From Porphyrobacter sp. AAP60 (lineage in GTDB: Bacteria > Pseudomonadota > Alphaproteobacteria > Sphingomonadales > Sphingomonadaceae): 64,000 nucleotides of DNA. The notes below the pieces were generated by a model. That model ran no database searches. It was not told the DNA's origin and saw only the letters and a list, made by a program, of their open reading frames with translations. Within the stretch, counting starts at the first letter, position 1; the number at the start of each line of letters is the position of its first letter. Positions 16,626-28,585 of the stretch are shown in pieces. Made by a program: the position numbers and the translations under genes. The DNA is taken from NCBI RefSeq assembly GCF_001296025.1, contig NZ_LJHV01000009.1, positions 1-64,000 of the forward strand, in the 5' to 3' direction.

Positions 16626-17666
16626 ATGCAACGGGTCGCAGCAAGCGGTGTGGCAACATTCAGGCGCGGCGCGATCATTGCCGCAGTGATGCTGGCATCC
16701 ATGCTCCCTTTCGCAGCCGCCAATGCCCAGACCAGCCCGGCCGGCACCGATGAAGCCGACGAGGAACCCACGATCATCGTGCAGGGCGAGCAGGAACTGG
16801 AGATCGATGAACTGCGCGATGCGGTAAGGGATGTGGCTATGCGCGGGCGTGGCTATGGCAGGCCTCTGTCGCGCTATCAGGCGCCGCTGTGCCCGGTGGT
16901 CGTCGGCATGGGCGAACGGATGGGCGCTTACGTTTCCGAACGCATCCGCAGCAATGCCATTGCCGTGGGCGTTGAGGTAGCGGACGAAGGGTGTGATGCC
17001 AATGCCGTGCTGATCGTGACCGATGATCAGGACCTGCTGATCGAAGGGATGAGAAAGTCTCACCCGGATTTTTTCGACATATTCGCCAGCCGCGCAATCA
17101 GGGCCGCGCAAAGCCGCGGCGATGCCGCAATCGTGTGGTCGCGTTTTGCTACGCAAGGGCCGCTCGGCCGCAACGGCGGAGCGTCGGGCGTCGTGGTTGG
17201 CAATTTGCTTGAAGGTGCCTTTGCCAATGCCGGCGGCGCAGCGCGGGAGCTTCAACTTACCCGTCCTTCAAGTTTCGAAATCAATTACAGCGTCGAAAAG
17301 GTCTTCACCACAATGGTGTTCGATGTTGACCGGCTCAATGGCGTCCACCTCGACCAGCTTTCAGACTTCGCGACCTTGCGCATTCTCGGCATGCCCCAAC
17401 CAACTGTCGACATCGAACAGGAAGGGGCCCTTTCTATCCTCAACCTGTTCGATGCCGAACCTTCTGCCGCGCCCATGCGCATGACCGCGCTCGATATGGC
17501 GTATCTGAAAGGCCTCTATGCCATGCGGCCCAATGAATCATCGAGCCGGCTCGAACATTTCGTCAAGCTGGCCTATGGGAAAATGGATATCGCCAAGCCA
17601 TGCAGCGCGCCCACACCATGCGAAGCGGAAATGCGCGATGTGAGGCAATCTGCCGGTCAGCCCTGA
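16626..17666 (+). CDS. Conserved secreted protein of unknown function
   Basis: The 346-residue protein has a signal peptide (cleavage near ANAQTSP, residue 34) and no membrane segment afterwards. An early motif EPTIIVQGE resembles conserved exported proteins of sphingomonads. Two cysteines (LCPV and EGCDAN) and a C-terminal CSAPTPCE pair could form disulfides. I recognise no catalytic motif. It lies 72 bp after the protease, in the same direction, and may be co-expressed with it. Confidence 0.72.
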   Translation: MQRVAASGVATFRRGAIIAAVMLASMLPFAAANAQTSPAGTDEADEEPTIIVQGEQELEIDELRDAVRDVAMRGRGYGRPLSRYQAPLCPVVVGMGERMGAYVSERIRSNAIAVGVEVADEGCDANAVLIVTDDQDLLIEGMRKSHPDFFDIFASRAIRAAQSRGDAAIVWSRFATQGPLGRNGGASGVVVGNLLEGAFANAGGAARELQLTRPSSFEINYSVEKVFTTMVFDVDRLNGVHLDQLSDFATLRILGMPQPTVDIEQEGALSILNLFDAEPSAAPMRMTALDMAYLKGLYAMRPNESSSRLEHFVKLAYGKMDIAKPCSAPTPCEAEMRDVRQSAGQP

Positions 17667-17868
17667 TCGACCGACAGCCCCGGCCACCAAAATGAAGCCT
17701 TCGGCAAGGCTGGCGACCTTCGCACCTGCACAAATCCTGCCCCTGCGGCTTGCACCATCGGGAATCAATTGCTAGGCGCGCGCCAACCTTGAGGCGGTGC
17801 CTTTGTGCATCCCCCATACCCAAGGCCCAAGCATTACCCTTCTTAGCTTCCGAGAGGACTGCAAGCGC

Positions 17869-19964
<2,096 letters not shown>

Positions 19965-19976
19965 GGACACCGCCCA

Positions 19977-20846
19977 GTGCCCTCACTCAAGGAACTGAAA
20001 GGTCGGATCAACTCGGTCAAATCGACCCAGAAGATCACCAAGGCCAAGCAGATGGTTGCAGCCGCCAAGCTGCGCCGTGCCCAGGCTGCGGCCGAAGCTG
20101 GCCGGCCCTATGCCACACGGCTTGCTGCGGTGATGGCATCGCTGGCGGGCAAGGTTGCGGGCGATAGCGCTCCCAAGCTGCTGGCTGGCACCGGATCGGA
20201 TCAGCGCCACCTGCTGGTTGTGGTGAACACCGACAAGGGCCTGTGCGGCGGTCTGAACTCGAACCTGGTCAAGGCAGCCAAGATCAAGGCCAAGGAATTG
20301 ATCGCGGCTGGCAAGACGGTCGAATTCTACCTTGTCGGCAAGAAGGGTCGCGCTCCGCTGAAGCGTGAATTTCCGACCCTGATCGGCGCGGGCTTTGACA
20401 CCAGCACGGTCAAGACCCCCGGTTTTGCCGAAGCCGAAGCGATTGCCAACGAATTGATCGCGATGTTCGACGCGGGCCAGTTCGATGTCGCCCACCTCGT
20501 CTACCCGACCTTCAAATCGGCGCTGGCGCAGGATCCGACAATCAATCAGCTGATCCCCGTCCCCGCCCCGTCCACTGCGGTCGAAGCGGACTCGGTTGTC
20601 GAATACGAGCCGAGCGAAGAGGAAATCCTTGAAGAGCTGCTGCCGCGTTATGTGCGCACCCAGCTGTTCGGCGCGCTGCTGGAACGCGAGGCTTCCGAAC
20701 AGGGCGCCTCGATGACCGCGATGGACAACGCCACGCGCAACGCGGGCGACCTGATCAGCAAGCTGACCATTGTCTACAACCGCCAGCGTCAGGCGGCGAT
20801 CACCACCGAACTCATCGAAATTATCGCGGGCGCAGAAGCGCTCTAA
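19977..20846 (+). CDS. atpG: ATP synthase F1 subunit gamma
   Basis: Gamma is the central rotor shaft. The 289-residue protein starts at a GTG (19977) and reads [20 protein letters not shown], and it ends with [15 protein letters not shown], both family hallmarks. These long N- and C-terminal helices form the coiled coil inside the alpha/beta ring. Spacing to atpA is 12 bases, so it is in the operon. Confidence 0.97.
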   Translation: MPSLKELKGRINSVKSTQKITKAKQMVAAAKLRRAQAAAEAGRPYATRLAAVMASLAGKVAGDSAPKLLAGTGSDQRHLLVVVNTDKGLCGGLNSNLVKAAKIKAKELIAAGKTVEFYLVGKKGRAPLKREFPTLIGAGFDTSTVKTPGFAEAEAIANELIAMFDAGQFDVAHLVYPTFKSALAQDPTINQLIPVPAPSTAVEADSVVEYEPSEEEILEELLPRYVRTQLFGALLEREASEQGASMTAMDNATRNAGDLISKLTIVYNRQRQAAITTELIEIIAGAEAL

Positions 20847-22325
<1,479 letters not shown>

Positions 22326-22330
22326 TCAAG

Positions 22331-22449
22331 CTCCCCTCCCGCTTGCGGGAGGGGTCGGGTGTGGGAATGGGCCGAAAAGGCCCACCCCGCTGCGACTAGC
22401 GAGCAAGCTCGCAAGTCTCACTGCCCCTCCCGCAGGCGGGAGGGGGATT
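22331..22449. repeat. Dispersed palindromic repeat, family C, inside atp operon
   Basis: The atpD-atpC gap is filled by a bipartite element: a hairpin CCCCTCCCGCTTGCGGGAGGGG at its left end, a middle part with GAGCAAGCTCGCAAG, and a second hairpin CCCCTCCCGCAGGCGGGAGGGG at its right end. The hairpin also occurs at 62-88. The right arm ends 11-14 bases before the atpC start and provides its only good Shine-Dalgarno-like sequence. The hairpins may also tune atpC expression relative to atpD. Confidence 0.8.
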
Positions 22450-22459
22450 GGAACACAAA

Positions 22460-22717
22460 ATGGCACTGCACTTCGAACTCGTCACCCCCGCCAAGCTCGT
22501 CCGGTCGGAAGACGTCCACATGGTGGTCGTCCCCGGCACCGAGGGCGAATTCGGCGTGCTGGAGGGTCACGCGCCCTTCATGAGCACCATCCGCGACGGG
22601 GCCGTTCAGGTCTTCGCCACAGCGAACGCAGCGCCGGAAATCATCCAGGTGCGCGGCGGCTTTGCCGAGGTCAATGAAAAGGGCCTCACCGTGCTGGCGG
22701 AGCACGTCGAGGGGTAA
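22460..22717 (+). CDS. atpC: ATP synthase F1 subunit epsilon
   Basis: Epsilon is the rotor-foot and regulatory subunit. The 85-residue protein is at the short end of the family, as in many alphaproteobacteria: it has the N-terminal beta domain ([33 protein letters not shown]) and lacks the usual two-helix C-terminal inhibitory domain. The ATG at 22460 follows the G-rich arm of the upstream repeat; a TTG four codons earlier is possible. A terminator follows. Confidence 0.95.
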   Translation: MALHFELVTPAKLVRSEDVHMVVVPGTEGEFGVLEGHAPFMSTIRDGAVQVFATANAAPEIIQVRGGFAEVNEKGLTVLAEHVEG

Positions 22718-22746
22718 CCTTGGCATCAATCGACCAACGAGAAACA

Positions 22747-22773
22747 GGGGCGGGCCAATGGCTCGCCCTTTTT
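22747..22773 (+). terminator. Rho-independent terminator of the atp operon
   Basis: A nine-pair stem (GGGCGGGCC with GGCTCGCCC, one G-T wobble), a three-base AAT loop and a run of five T follow the atpC stop by about 30 bases. Confidence 0.85.
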
Positions 22774-22847
22774 GTTTCTGCCCCCTTCCCTTTGCGCCTC
22801 ACCCTCGGCACAACACCGTCCAGCACATTCCCTTGAGGAGAGGACGC

Positions 22848-24995
22848 TTGAAACTTGTCTCCACTTTCGCACTGGCACTCGCAATGACCGTAACCGCAAC
22901 CACTGGCGCAGCCGCTCAGGAACCTGCGGCCGAAGCCCCCATCCCCGGCCCCGAACAGGATCCCTATATCTGGCTGGAGGAAGCCCGCTCGCCCGAGGCA
23001 CTCGAATGGGTCGCCAAGGAGAACGAGCGCACGCTGGCCGCCTTTGAAGCCGATCCGCGCTATGCCCAGTTGAAGACCGAAGCGCTGGCGATTTTCGACA
23101 GCGAAGACCGCATCCCATTCGTCAGCTTCCGCCCCGATGGCCTGTACAATTTCTGGCAGGACAAGGCGAACCCGAAGGGCGTTCTGCGCCGCACTACGCT
23201 GGAAAGCTATCGCACCGACAAGCCGGAATGGGAAGTGGTGCTGGATATCGACGCACTCGCCAAGGCCGAGGGCAAGGAATGGGTCTATCAGGGCTCGACC
23301 TGCCTGCCGCCCGCCAACACCAAGTGCATGATCGCGCTGTCTGACGGTGGTGAAGATGCCACCATCATGCGTGAATTCGACACGTCGACCAAGCAGTTCG
23401 TCGAAGGCGGCTTTGTGCTCGATGCCAAAAGCCAAGGCGGCATCAGCTGGATCGATGAAGACACGCTGCTGGTTGGGCGCGGCTTTGGCGAAGGCACGCT
23501 GACCGCCAGCGAATACCCCTTCACCAGCCGCGTGTGGATGCGCGGCACATCGATTGCCGAGGCGCCTGAAATCTTCCGCGGCGAACCGACCGACGTGTGG
23601 GCGGGCGCCAGCCTGCTGCGCGACAACACCGGCACCATCCACGCACGCACCGCCTTCCGCGGTGTCAGCTTCCACGAAAGCCTCTACTTCGTCGAGAAAG
23701 ATGGCGAGTGGCTTGCGCTCGATATTCCCAAGAAGGCATCGCCTTACGGGATCGTCGATGGCCACCTGCTCTATTCCACCGATGAAGACTGGACGGTGGA
23801 CGGCCAGACTTTCCCCGCCGACAGCCTGATCGCGGTCGATCTGGAGGAATGGAAAGCCAACCCGAACGGCGCGAAGAAAACGCTGGTCTGGGCGCCGGGC
23901 GAGCGGCAGACCAAGCAGGGCGGATCGATCACAGGCAGCGCGCTGTTCGTGACGCTGCTCGACAACGTCGTCGGCAAGGTGCTGCAGTTCAATTTCGAAG
24001 ACGGCAAGTGGGTCAGCAAGCAGGTGCCGCTGCCCGATAATGCCACACTGGGCATTGCTGCGTCTTCGAACGAGACCGACCAGATCATGTATACGGTCAG
24101 CGATTTCCTCAATCCCACGACGTTGTATTACGACGATGGGGCGGGCAATCCACAGGTGCTGAAGACCAGCCCGGCCTATTTCGTGCCCGAAGGCATGGAG
24201 GTTGAACAGCATCAGGCGACCAGCAAGGACGGGACGCAAATCCCCTACTTCATCGTCAAGCCCAAGGGGATGACACTGGATGGCTCCACCGCCACGCTGC
24301 TGACCGGTTACGGGGGCTTCCAGATTGCACGCCTGCCGGGCTACCTCGGCTCGACCGGCAAGCTGTGGGTGGAAAAGGGCGGCGCCTATGTGCTCGCCAA
24401 CCTGCGCGGCGGCGGCGAGTTCGGGCCGAACTGGCACCAGACCGCGATCCGCGAAAACAAGCAGCGCACCTGGGACGATTTCATCGCGGTGGGCGAGGAT
24501 CTGGTGAAGCGCGGCTTCACCAGCCCCAAGCATCTCGGCATTCAGGGCGGCTCGCAAGGCGGTCTGCTGGTGGGCACCTTCTTCACCCAGCGCCCCGACC
24601 TGCTGAACGCGGCGATCGTGCAGATCCCGCTGTTCGATATGGTGCGCTATCACCTGATCGGACGCGGGGCTTCGTGGATCGGTGAATATGGCGATCCGCG
24701 CATTCCCGAACAGCGCGCATGGATCGATGGCTATTCGCCCTACCAGAAGATCGTGGCCGGGGTGGATTACCCCTCGCCCTTCCTGTGGGCATCGACCGCG
24801 GATGATCGCACCCACCCCGCCCACGCGCGTAAGGGAGCTGCCAAGCTGAAGGAACTGGGCCAGCCCTATTATTACTTCGAAGATACCACCGGCGGCCATT
24901 CCGGCGGGGTCGATAACGAACAGCGCGCCAAGCTGCAGGCGCTGCAATATGTCTACCTGATGCAGCGCCTGATGGGGCCTGCGACCGGCGGGTAA
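22848..24995 (+). CDS. Prolyl oligopeptidase family (S9) exported serine peptidase
   Basis: The mature protein is a prolyl oligopeptidase: an N-terminal beta-propeller and a C-terminal alpha/beta hydrolase domain with S569 (GGSQGG), an aspartate at 652-653 (TADDRTHP) and H684 (GGHSGG). I chose the TTG at 22848, which follows GAGGAGAGGA and begins a signal peptide (KLVSTFALALAMTVTATTGAAAQE); the frame is open further upstream but overlaps atpC. That gives 715 residues. It probably degrades short proline-containing peptides in the periplasm. A strong terminator follows. Confidence 0.92.
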   Translation: MKLVSTFALALAMTVTATTGAAAQEPAAEAPIPGPEQDPYIWLEEARSPEALEWVAKENERTLAAFEADPRYAQLKTEALAIFDSEDRIPFVSFRPDGLYNFWQDKANPKGVLRRTTLESYRTDKPEWEVVLDIDALAKAEGKEWVYQGSTCLPPANTKCMIALSDGGEDATIMREFDTSTKQFVEGGFVLDAKSQGGISWIDEDTLLVGRGFGEGTLTASEYPFTSRVWMRGTSIAEAPEIFRGEPTDVWAGASLLRDNTGTIHARTAFRGVSFHESLYFVEKDGEWLALDIPKKASPYGIVDGHLLYSTDEDWTVDGQTFPADSLIAVDLEEWKANPNGAKKTLVWAPGERQTKQGGSITGSALFVTLLDNVVGKVLQFNFEDGKWVSKQVPLPDNATLGIAASSNETDQIMYTVSDFLNPTTLYYDDGAGNPQVLKTSPAYFVPEGMEVEQHQATSKDGTQIPYFIVKPKGMTLDGSTATLLTGYGGFQIARLPGYLGSTGKLWVEKGGAYVLANLRGGGEFGPNWHQTAIRENKQRTWDDFIAVGEDLVKRGFTSPKHLGIQGGSQGGLLVGTFFTQRPDLLNAAIVQIPLFDMVRYHLIGRGASWIGEYGDPRIPEQRAWIDGYSPYQKIVAGVDYPSPFLWASTADDRTHPAHARKGAAKLKELGQPYYYFEDTTGGHSGGVDNEQRAKLQALQYVYLMQRLMGPATGG

Positions 24996-25019
24996 ACACC
25001 TTTCGGCCAAGGACTTTCA

Positions 25020-25053
25020 AAGGGGCGGTTCCACCACGGAACCGCCCCTTTTT
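25020..25053 (+). terminator. Rho-independent terminator after S9 peptidase
   Basis: A 13-pair stem (AAGGGGCGGTTCC with GGAACCGCCCCTT), a five-base loop and a T run follow the peptidase stop by about 25 bases. Confidence 0.92.
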
Positions 25054-25153
25054 GCGTTAGTCGCGGAAGGCAACGCAACTGCCTGTAAAACAACCCGACA
25101 CTTTGCCCTCGGTTCATCGCACCAGCGGAACGGGAGGGATCATCAACGCCAGT

Positions 25154-25161
25154 TTAACCAT
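25154..25161 (+). promoter_or_regulatory. Possible CtrA half-site upstream of sciP-like gene
   Basis: The octamer TTAACCAT matches the CtrA half-site described for alphaproteobacteria, and a second TTAA lies at 25178-25181. It is about 85 bp upstream of a SciP-like gene, whose Caulobacter counterpart is CtrA-controlled. A single octamer is expected once or twice by chance in this window, so the evidence is weak. Nothing else is recognisable in the 25056-25245 gap. Confidence 0.3.
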
Positions 25162-25245
25162 CTTTCGCAGCCACTCGTTAAGTCTGCCCGTCAACATTGG
25201 GTCCATCGGGGGCGATGACGAGCACATGCGAAGAGGAACAGACCG

Positions 25246-25500
25246 ATGGCCTACCCCAACAACGTTTCGATCGCCGATGCGATCAAGAGCTATTACGCAC
25301 TGCCGCGCAATCACCGCGTCCACTGGTCCAAGGCGCGCAAGGATGAAGTGGTGCGGGCCGTGCGCGATGAAGCGATCAGCTTTGCCGAAGCGCGCAACCG
25401 CTACCTGCTGAGCCGCAGCGAGTTTGCCCAGTGGGAACGCGATTATATCGCTACGGGTGGCGATGCCGCCAGCGACAAGACACGCATGCAGGACGCCTGA
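25246..25500 (+). CDS. DUF1153 helix-turn-helix protein, SciP-like
   Basis: The 84-residue protein belongs to DUF1153, the family of Caulobacter SciP, a small DNA-binding protein that restrains CtrA-dependent promoters in the cell cycle. The core VHWSKARKDEVVRAVRDEAISFAEARNRYLLSRSEFAQWERD matches the SciP helix-turn-helix (RKAEVVAAVR, YTLTVEEFLSWQ). An AAGAGGA site precedes the ATG. The N-terminus differs from SciP, so it may be a paralog and not the orthologue. Confidence 0.8.
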   Translation: MAYPNNVSIADAIKSYYALPRNHRVHWSKARKDEVVRAVRDEAISFAEARNRYLLSRSEFAQWERDYIATGGDAASDKTRMQDA

Positions 25501-25517
25501 CGCGTGATCAGACCGTG

Positions 25518-26114
25518 CTATTGCGCCGCGACGGGGATCAGAACCTCGTTGCGGCGCAGCGGGCCGGGCACCATCGGGGCATCGTAAAAGGCATACTCCG
25601 CCTCGCCCGCTGGCATCAGGCCCTGCCCCATCAGCCAGTCGCGCAGACGGGCTTCCATCAGGGCCAGATCGCGGCCCGATCCGTTGCCGGAAAACCGGAT
25701 CGCAGCCATACGCCGCGCCGGAACCTGCGTCAGACCGATATTGGCAGGCGCGGGCGGCAAGGTTTCCAGCGAGTACTTAGCCGGCATCACAAAGCGCATC
25801 CGCCATTCATTGGGCGCAGTTTCTTCCTGCAATACTGGCGCGGTCATGGCGATGCTTTCTCCGCCTTCGGGCCGATCCTGCCCGAAGATATAGGCAGCCA
25901 GCCTGCGGAAGCTGGCCCCGCTGGCGCGCTGGCGTTCGCCTGACGAGGTGACTTCGGCCACGACCAGCTGCGGGTAATCGCGCAGCGCAAAATCGCCCTC
26001 CGCAGCGACAAGAGCGAATTCGGGTTCTTCTGTCGTGCGAGCTTGCGCATACACGGCGGCGGCTCCTACTGCGGCGAGCGCGACCCCGGCGGCGATCCAG
26101 CGTCCGGTTTTCAT
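25518..26114 (-). CDS. SOUL family heme-binding-like exported protein
   Basis: The 198-residue protein has an N-terminal signal or anchor segment (residues 6-24) and a SOUL domain (PEFALVAAEGDFALRDYPQLVVAEV, IAMTAPV, RMRFVMPAKYSLETLPPP-like, and RMAAIRFSG). SOUL proteins bind heme or related tetrapyrroles weakly. It probably acts in the periplasm. It converges with the SciP-like gene and stands 55 bp downstream of its minus-strand neighbour's end, so it has its own start region. Confidence 0.88.
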   Translation of the reverse strand: MKTGRWIAAGVALAAVGAAAVYAQARTTEEPEFALVAAEGDFALRDYPQLVVAEVTSSGERQRASGASFRRLAAYIFGQDRPEGGESIAMTAPVLQEETAPNEWRMRFVMPAKYSLETLPPAPANIGLTQVPARRMAAIRFSGNGSGRDLALMEARLRDWLMGQGLMPAGEAEYAFYDAPMVPGPLRRNEVLIPVAAQ

Positions 26115-26169
26115 GGCGTGTCTCCTTGGTTACGACTTTCCAAGTCGGCGGAGCATTCGAAAGTTCCCG

Positions 26170-26436
26170 TTACCGCGTCGGCGCGTCGAAATCGGCGGGC
26201 TTGTTCGCCACCCAGGCGACGAATTTTGCGATCGCCGGATTGTCGCGGATCGCTTCTGCATTATCGCCAATGCGGGCGAGTTCGTTGTTGGTGAAGTTGG
26301 CGTGGATGGTCTTGTGGCAGATCGGGTGGATCGGCACCTTGATCTTGCCCTTCTTGGCCTTGGGAACAGGGTGATGCCATTGCACGATATCGCCCAGCGG
26401 GCGGGTGCAGAGCCAGCAGTTGTGTGAGTTACTCAA
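26170..26436 (-). CDS. Small HNH endonuclease-like protein
   Basis: The protein has an HNH/zinc motif: CWLC, then QWHHPVPKAKKGK, then HPICHKTIHANFTNNEL. This is the beta-beta-alpha metal finger of small HNH nucleases, with paired CxxC and H..CxxxxH ligands. No other domain is present, so the natural role may be nicking, repair or simple nucleic-acid binding. I place the start at a TTG (26436, LSNSHNCWLC) that overlaps the upstream gene stop; a longer start at 26487 is possible but lacks a ribosome site. Last gene of the glmU run. Confidence 0.75.
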   Translation of the reverse strand: MSNSHNCWLCTRPLGDIVQWHHPVPKAKKGKIKVPIHPICHKTIHANFTNNELARIGDNAEAIRDNPAIAKFVAWVANKPADFDAPTR

Positions 26437-27133
26437 TGGTGTCCGCCTCTGCTGTCTGGCCTGTATAGAGATCATCGGGTTCGCCAAACACCCGCTGTGC
26501 CGCGCTGTAATTTACCGGAATATCCGCCTGCTTGCCTTCGCACAGACGCAATCGTCCCGGCCGACCGTTGCGCTCGATAATAACGCCGTCGCTGATTGCC
26601 GGCCCGCTGCCGTTTTCTTCAACGCTGGTGGCGACCATGCGGCTGAACACGATGTAGCTGGTGTCACCGTTCACGAAACGGATCTGCGATTCGCCGCCCC
26701 GTGCCCAGGATGTGTCGGCAGACCACGACCCGTCCTGCAGAACCAGTTCCGGGTTTTCGCCGCCATAACGATATTCACCTTCGCCCTGCCTGGTTGCGCA
26801 AATGGAGAGCGGTTTTCCGTTTCTGATCTTGCAGTGGAAAATGGCCTCTTCACCCTGCCTGCATGCCGCCGCCGCGATCCGCCGTGTTTCGCCATCCAGC
26901 GCCGCAATCAGGCGCGCTTCATCATCGGGCAGCCCAATATCGGACGGCACTTGGGCCTTCGGTTCGGAGCCAATGACGGTTTTATTGGCATCATCAGGGG
27001 AAAACGGCTGTGCAGCTGCGGGCTCCGCCGATTTGGAGTCTGCGCGCTCCCGCTCCTGACAGCCTGCCAACACCGCCACGAACGCCAGCAAGCTTGCTGT
27101 AAAACAGGCGGGATTGCGCAGCGGTACCCTCAC
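26429..27133 (-). CDS. Putative lipoprotein coupled to glmU
   Basis: The 234-residue product has a signal peptide with a lipobox (LAGC, Cys at residue 25), so it is probably a lipoprotein. The mature part contains four cysteines (AACRQ, FHCKI, SICATR, RLCEG) that could pair. The start is a GTG overlapping the glmU stop as GTGA, so translation is coupled. I recognise no family. Its link to cell-wall precursor synthesis is positional only. Confidence 0.7.
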   Translation of the reverse strand: MRVPLRNPACFTASLLAFVAVLAGCQERERADSKSAEPAAAQPFSPDDANKTVIGSEPKAQVPSDIGLPDDEARLIAALDGETRRIAAAACRQGEEAIFHCKIRNGKPLSICATRQGEGEYRYGGENPELVLQDGSWSADTSWARGGESQIRFVNGDTSYIVFSRMVATSVEENGSGPAISDGVIIERNGRPGRLRLCEGKQADIPVNYSAAQRVFGEPDDLYTGQTAEADTIE

Positions 27134-28509
27134 TTCTTCTCCGCCGCTTTCTTCTTCTTCATCGCATCGTGGAAGCGGTCAGCCCAGCCGTCTTTTACCA
27201 GTTGTTCGGCGCGCACCATCCGCAATTCGCCCGGCGCGACATCGCGGCTGACGGTGCTGCCCGCCGCGACGATGGCATCGGCGCCGATGGTAACAGGGGC
27301 GACCAGCGCCGAGTTGGAACCGATGAAGGCGCGCTCGCCAATCACGGTCCTGTATTTGAAATAGCCATCGTAATTGCAGGTGATCGTGCCCGCGCCGATA
27401 TTTGCGCCCGCGCCGATGGTGGCATCGCCCAAATAGGTGAGGTGGCTGGCTTTCGCGCCCTCGCCCAGCACCGCGTTCTTCACCTCCACGAAATTGCCGA
27501 CGAAACTGCCTGCCTCCAGCACCGTTCCGGGGCGCAGGCGGGCAAACGGGCCGACCTTGACCCCGCTGGCCAGCTTCGCGCCTTCGATGTGGCTGTTGGC
27601 GCGGACCAACACGTTGTCAGCGATGGTCACACCGGTGCCGAAGAACACATTGGGTTCGATGGTGACATCGCGGCCCAGTACTGTGTCGTGCGCAAAGAAC
27701 ACGGTATCCGGCGCAATCAGTGTCGCACCTTCGTCCATCGCCTGCACCCGGCGGGCCGCCTGCCAGCGCGCTTCCGCAGCCGCAAGTTCGGCGCGGCTGT
27801 TGATGCCTGCAACTTCGTCCGCTGTCTCGGCGACAATCACCGCACAAGGTTTGCCATCAGCAATCGCAATGTTGACGATGTCTGGCAGGTAATATTCGCC
27901 CTGCGCATTGTCGTTTCCGACCCGTGCGAGCAGCGCGAACAGATCGGCAGCGCGCGCGGCAATCAGGCCGGAATTGCACAAGTGGCAGGCCCGCTCGCCT
28001 TCGTCCGCGTCCTTGTATTCGACCATCTTGACGATCCGGCCATCATCATCCGCGATCACCCTGCCATAAGCGAGCGGATCTTCCGGCTCGAACCCCAGCA
28101 CAACCGCGGCAGGCGTATCATCCGCGTGCAGCCGTTCGAGCATCGCCTGCATGGTCGCAGCCTTGACGAAGGGCACGTCGCCATAAAGCACCAGCACATC
28201 GCCGGCGAAGCCTGCCAGCGCACCCTCGGCCTGCTGCACGGCATGGCCGGTGCCAAGCTGAGGTTCCTGCAGGCAGGTCGTCGCCCGCGTGCCCACGGCC
28301 TTCTCGATCTGCTCGCGCCCTGCGCCGACAACTACCGCCAGCCGTTCCGGCCCCAGTTCCGCCACGCTCGCCATAAGATGGTCCAGCATCGGCCGCCCGG
28401 CGATCTTGTGCAGCACCTTGTGCGTATCGCTTCTCATGCGGGTGCCCTTGCCCGCAGCAAGGATGATAGCGGCGAAGGCCAGATCGGGTGAATGTGTCGT
28501 GGTCGTCAT
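27130..28509 (-). CDS. glmU: Bifunctional UDP-GlcNAc pyrophosphorylase/GlcN-1-P acetyltransferase
   Basis: GlmU makes UDP-N-acetylglucosamine for peptidoglycan and LPS. The 459-residue protein has the uridyltransferase motif LAAGKGTRM at 17-25 and a C-terminal left-handed beta-helix of hexapeptide repeats from about 260, ending in the lysine-rich tail MKKKKAAEKK. The long upstream extension of the frame overlaps gph and is not used; MTTTTHSPDLAFAAIIL is the right start. It is divergent from gph and is followed by two overlapping small genes. Confidence 0.97.
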   Translation of the reverse strand: MTTTTHSPDLAFAAIILAAGKGTRMRSDTHKVLHKIAGRPMLDHLMASVAELGPERLAVVVGAGREQIEKAVGTRATTCLQEPQLGTGHAVQQAEGALAGFAGDVLVLYGDVPFVKAATMQAMLERLHADDTPAAVVLGFEPEDPLAYGRVIADDDGRIVKMVEYKDADEGERACHLCNSGLIAARAADLFALLARVGNDNAQGEYYLPDIVNIAIADGKPCAVIVAETADEVAGINSRAELAAAEARWQAARRVQAMDEGATLIAPDTVFFAHDTVLGRDVTIEPNVFFGTGVTIADNVLVRANSHIEGAKLASGVKVGPFARLRPGTVLEAGSFVGNFVEVKNAVLGEGAKASHLTYLGDATIGAGANIGAGTITCNYDGYFKYRTVIGERAFIGSNSALVAPVTIGADAIVAAGSTVSRDVAPGELRMVRAEQLVKDGWADRFHDAMKKKKAAEKK

Positions 28510-28585
28510 GATAGCCCCTGTAAGCAAACCTGCGCTTGCCAGCAAATGCTTGCGGTTTGATGTAGCTTGCGGCACCCGCCCCGGC

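Noticed and set aside
22686-25010. 774-codon open frame opposite the S9 peptidase
   Set aside because: Antisense shadow; it also runs through two rho-independent terminators and has no family similarity.
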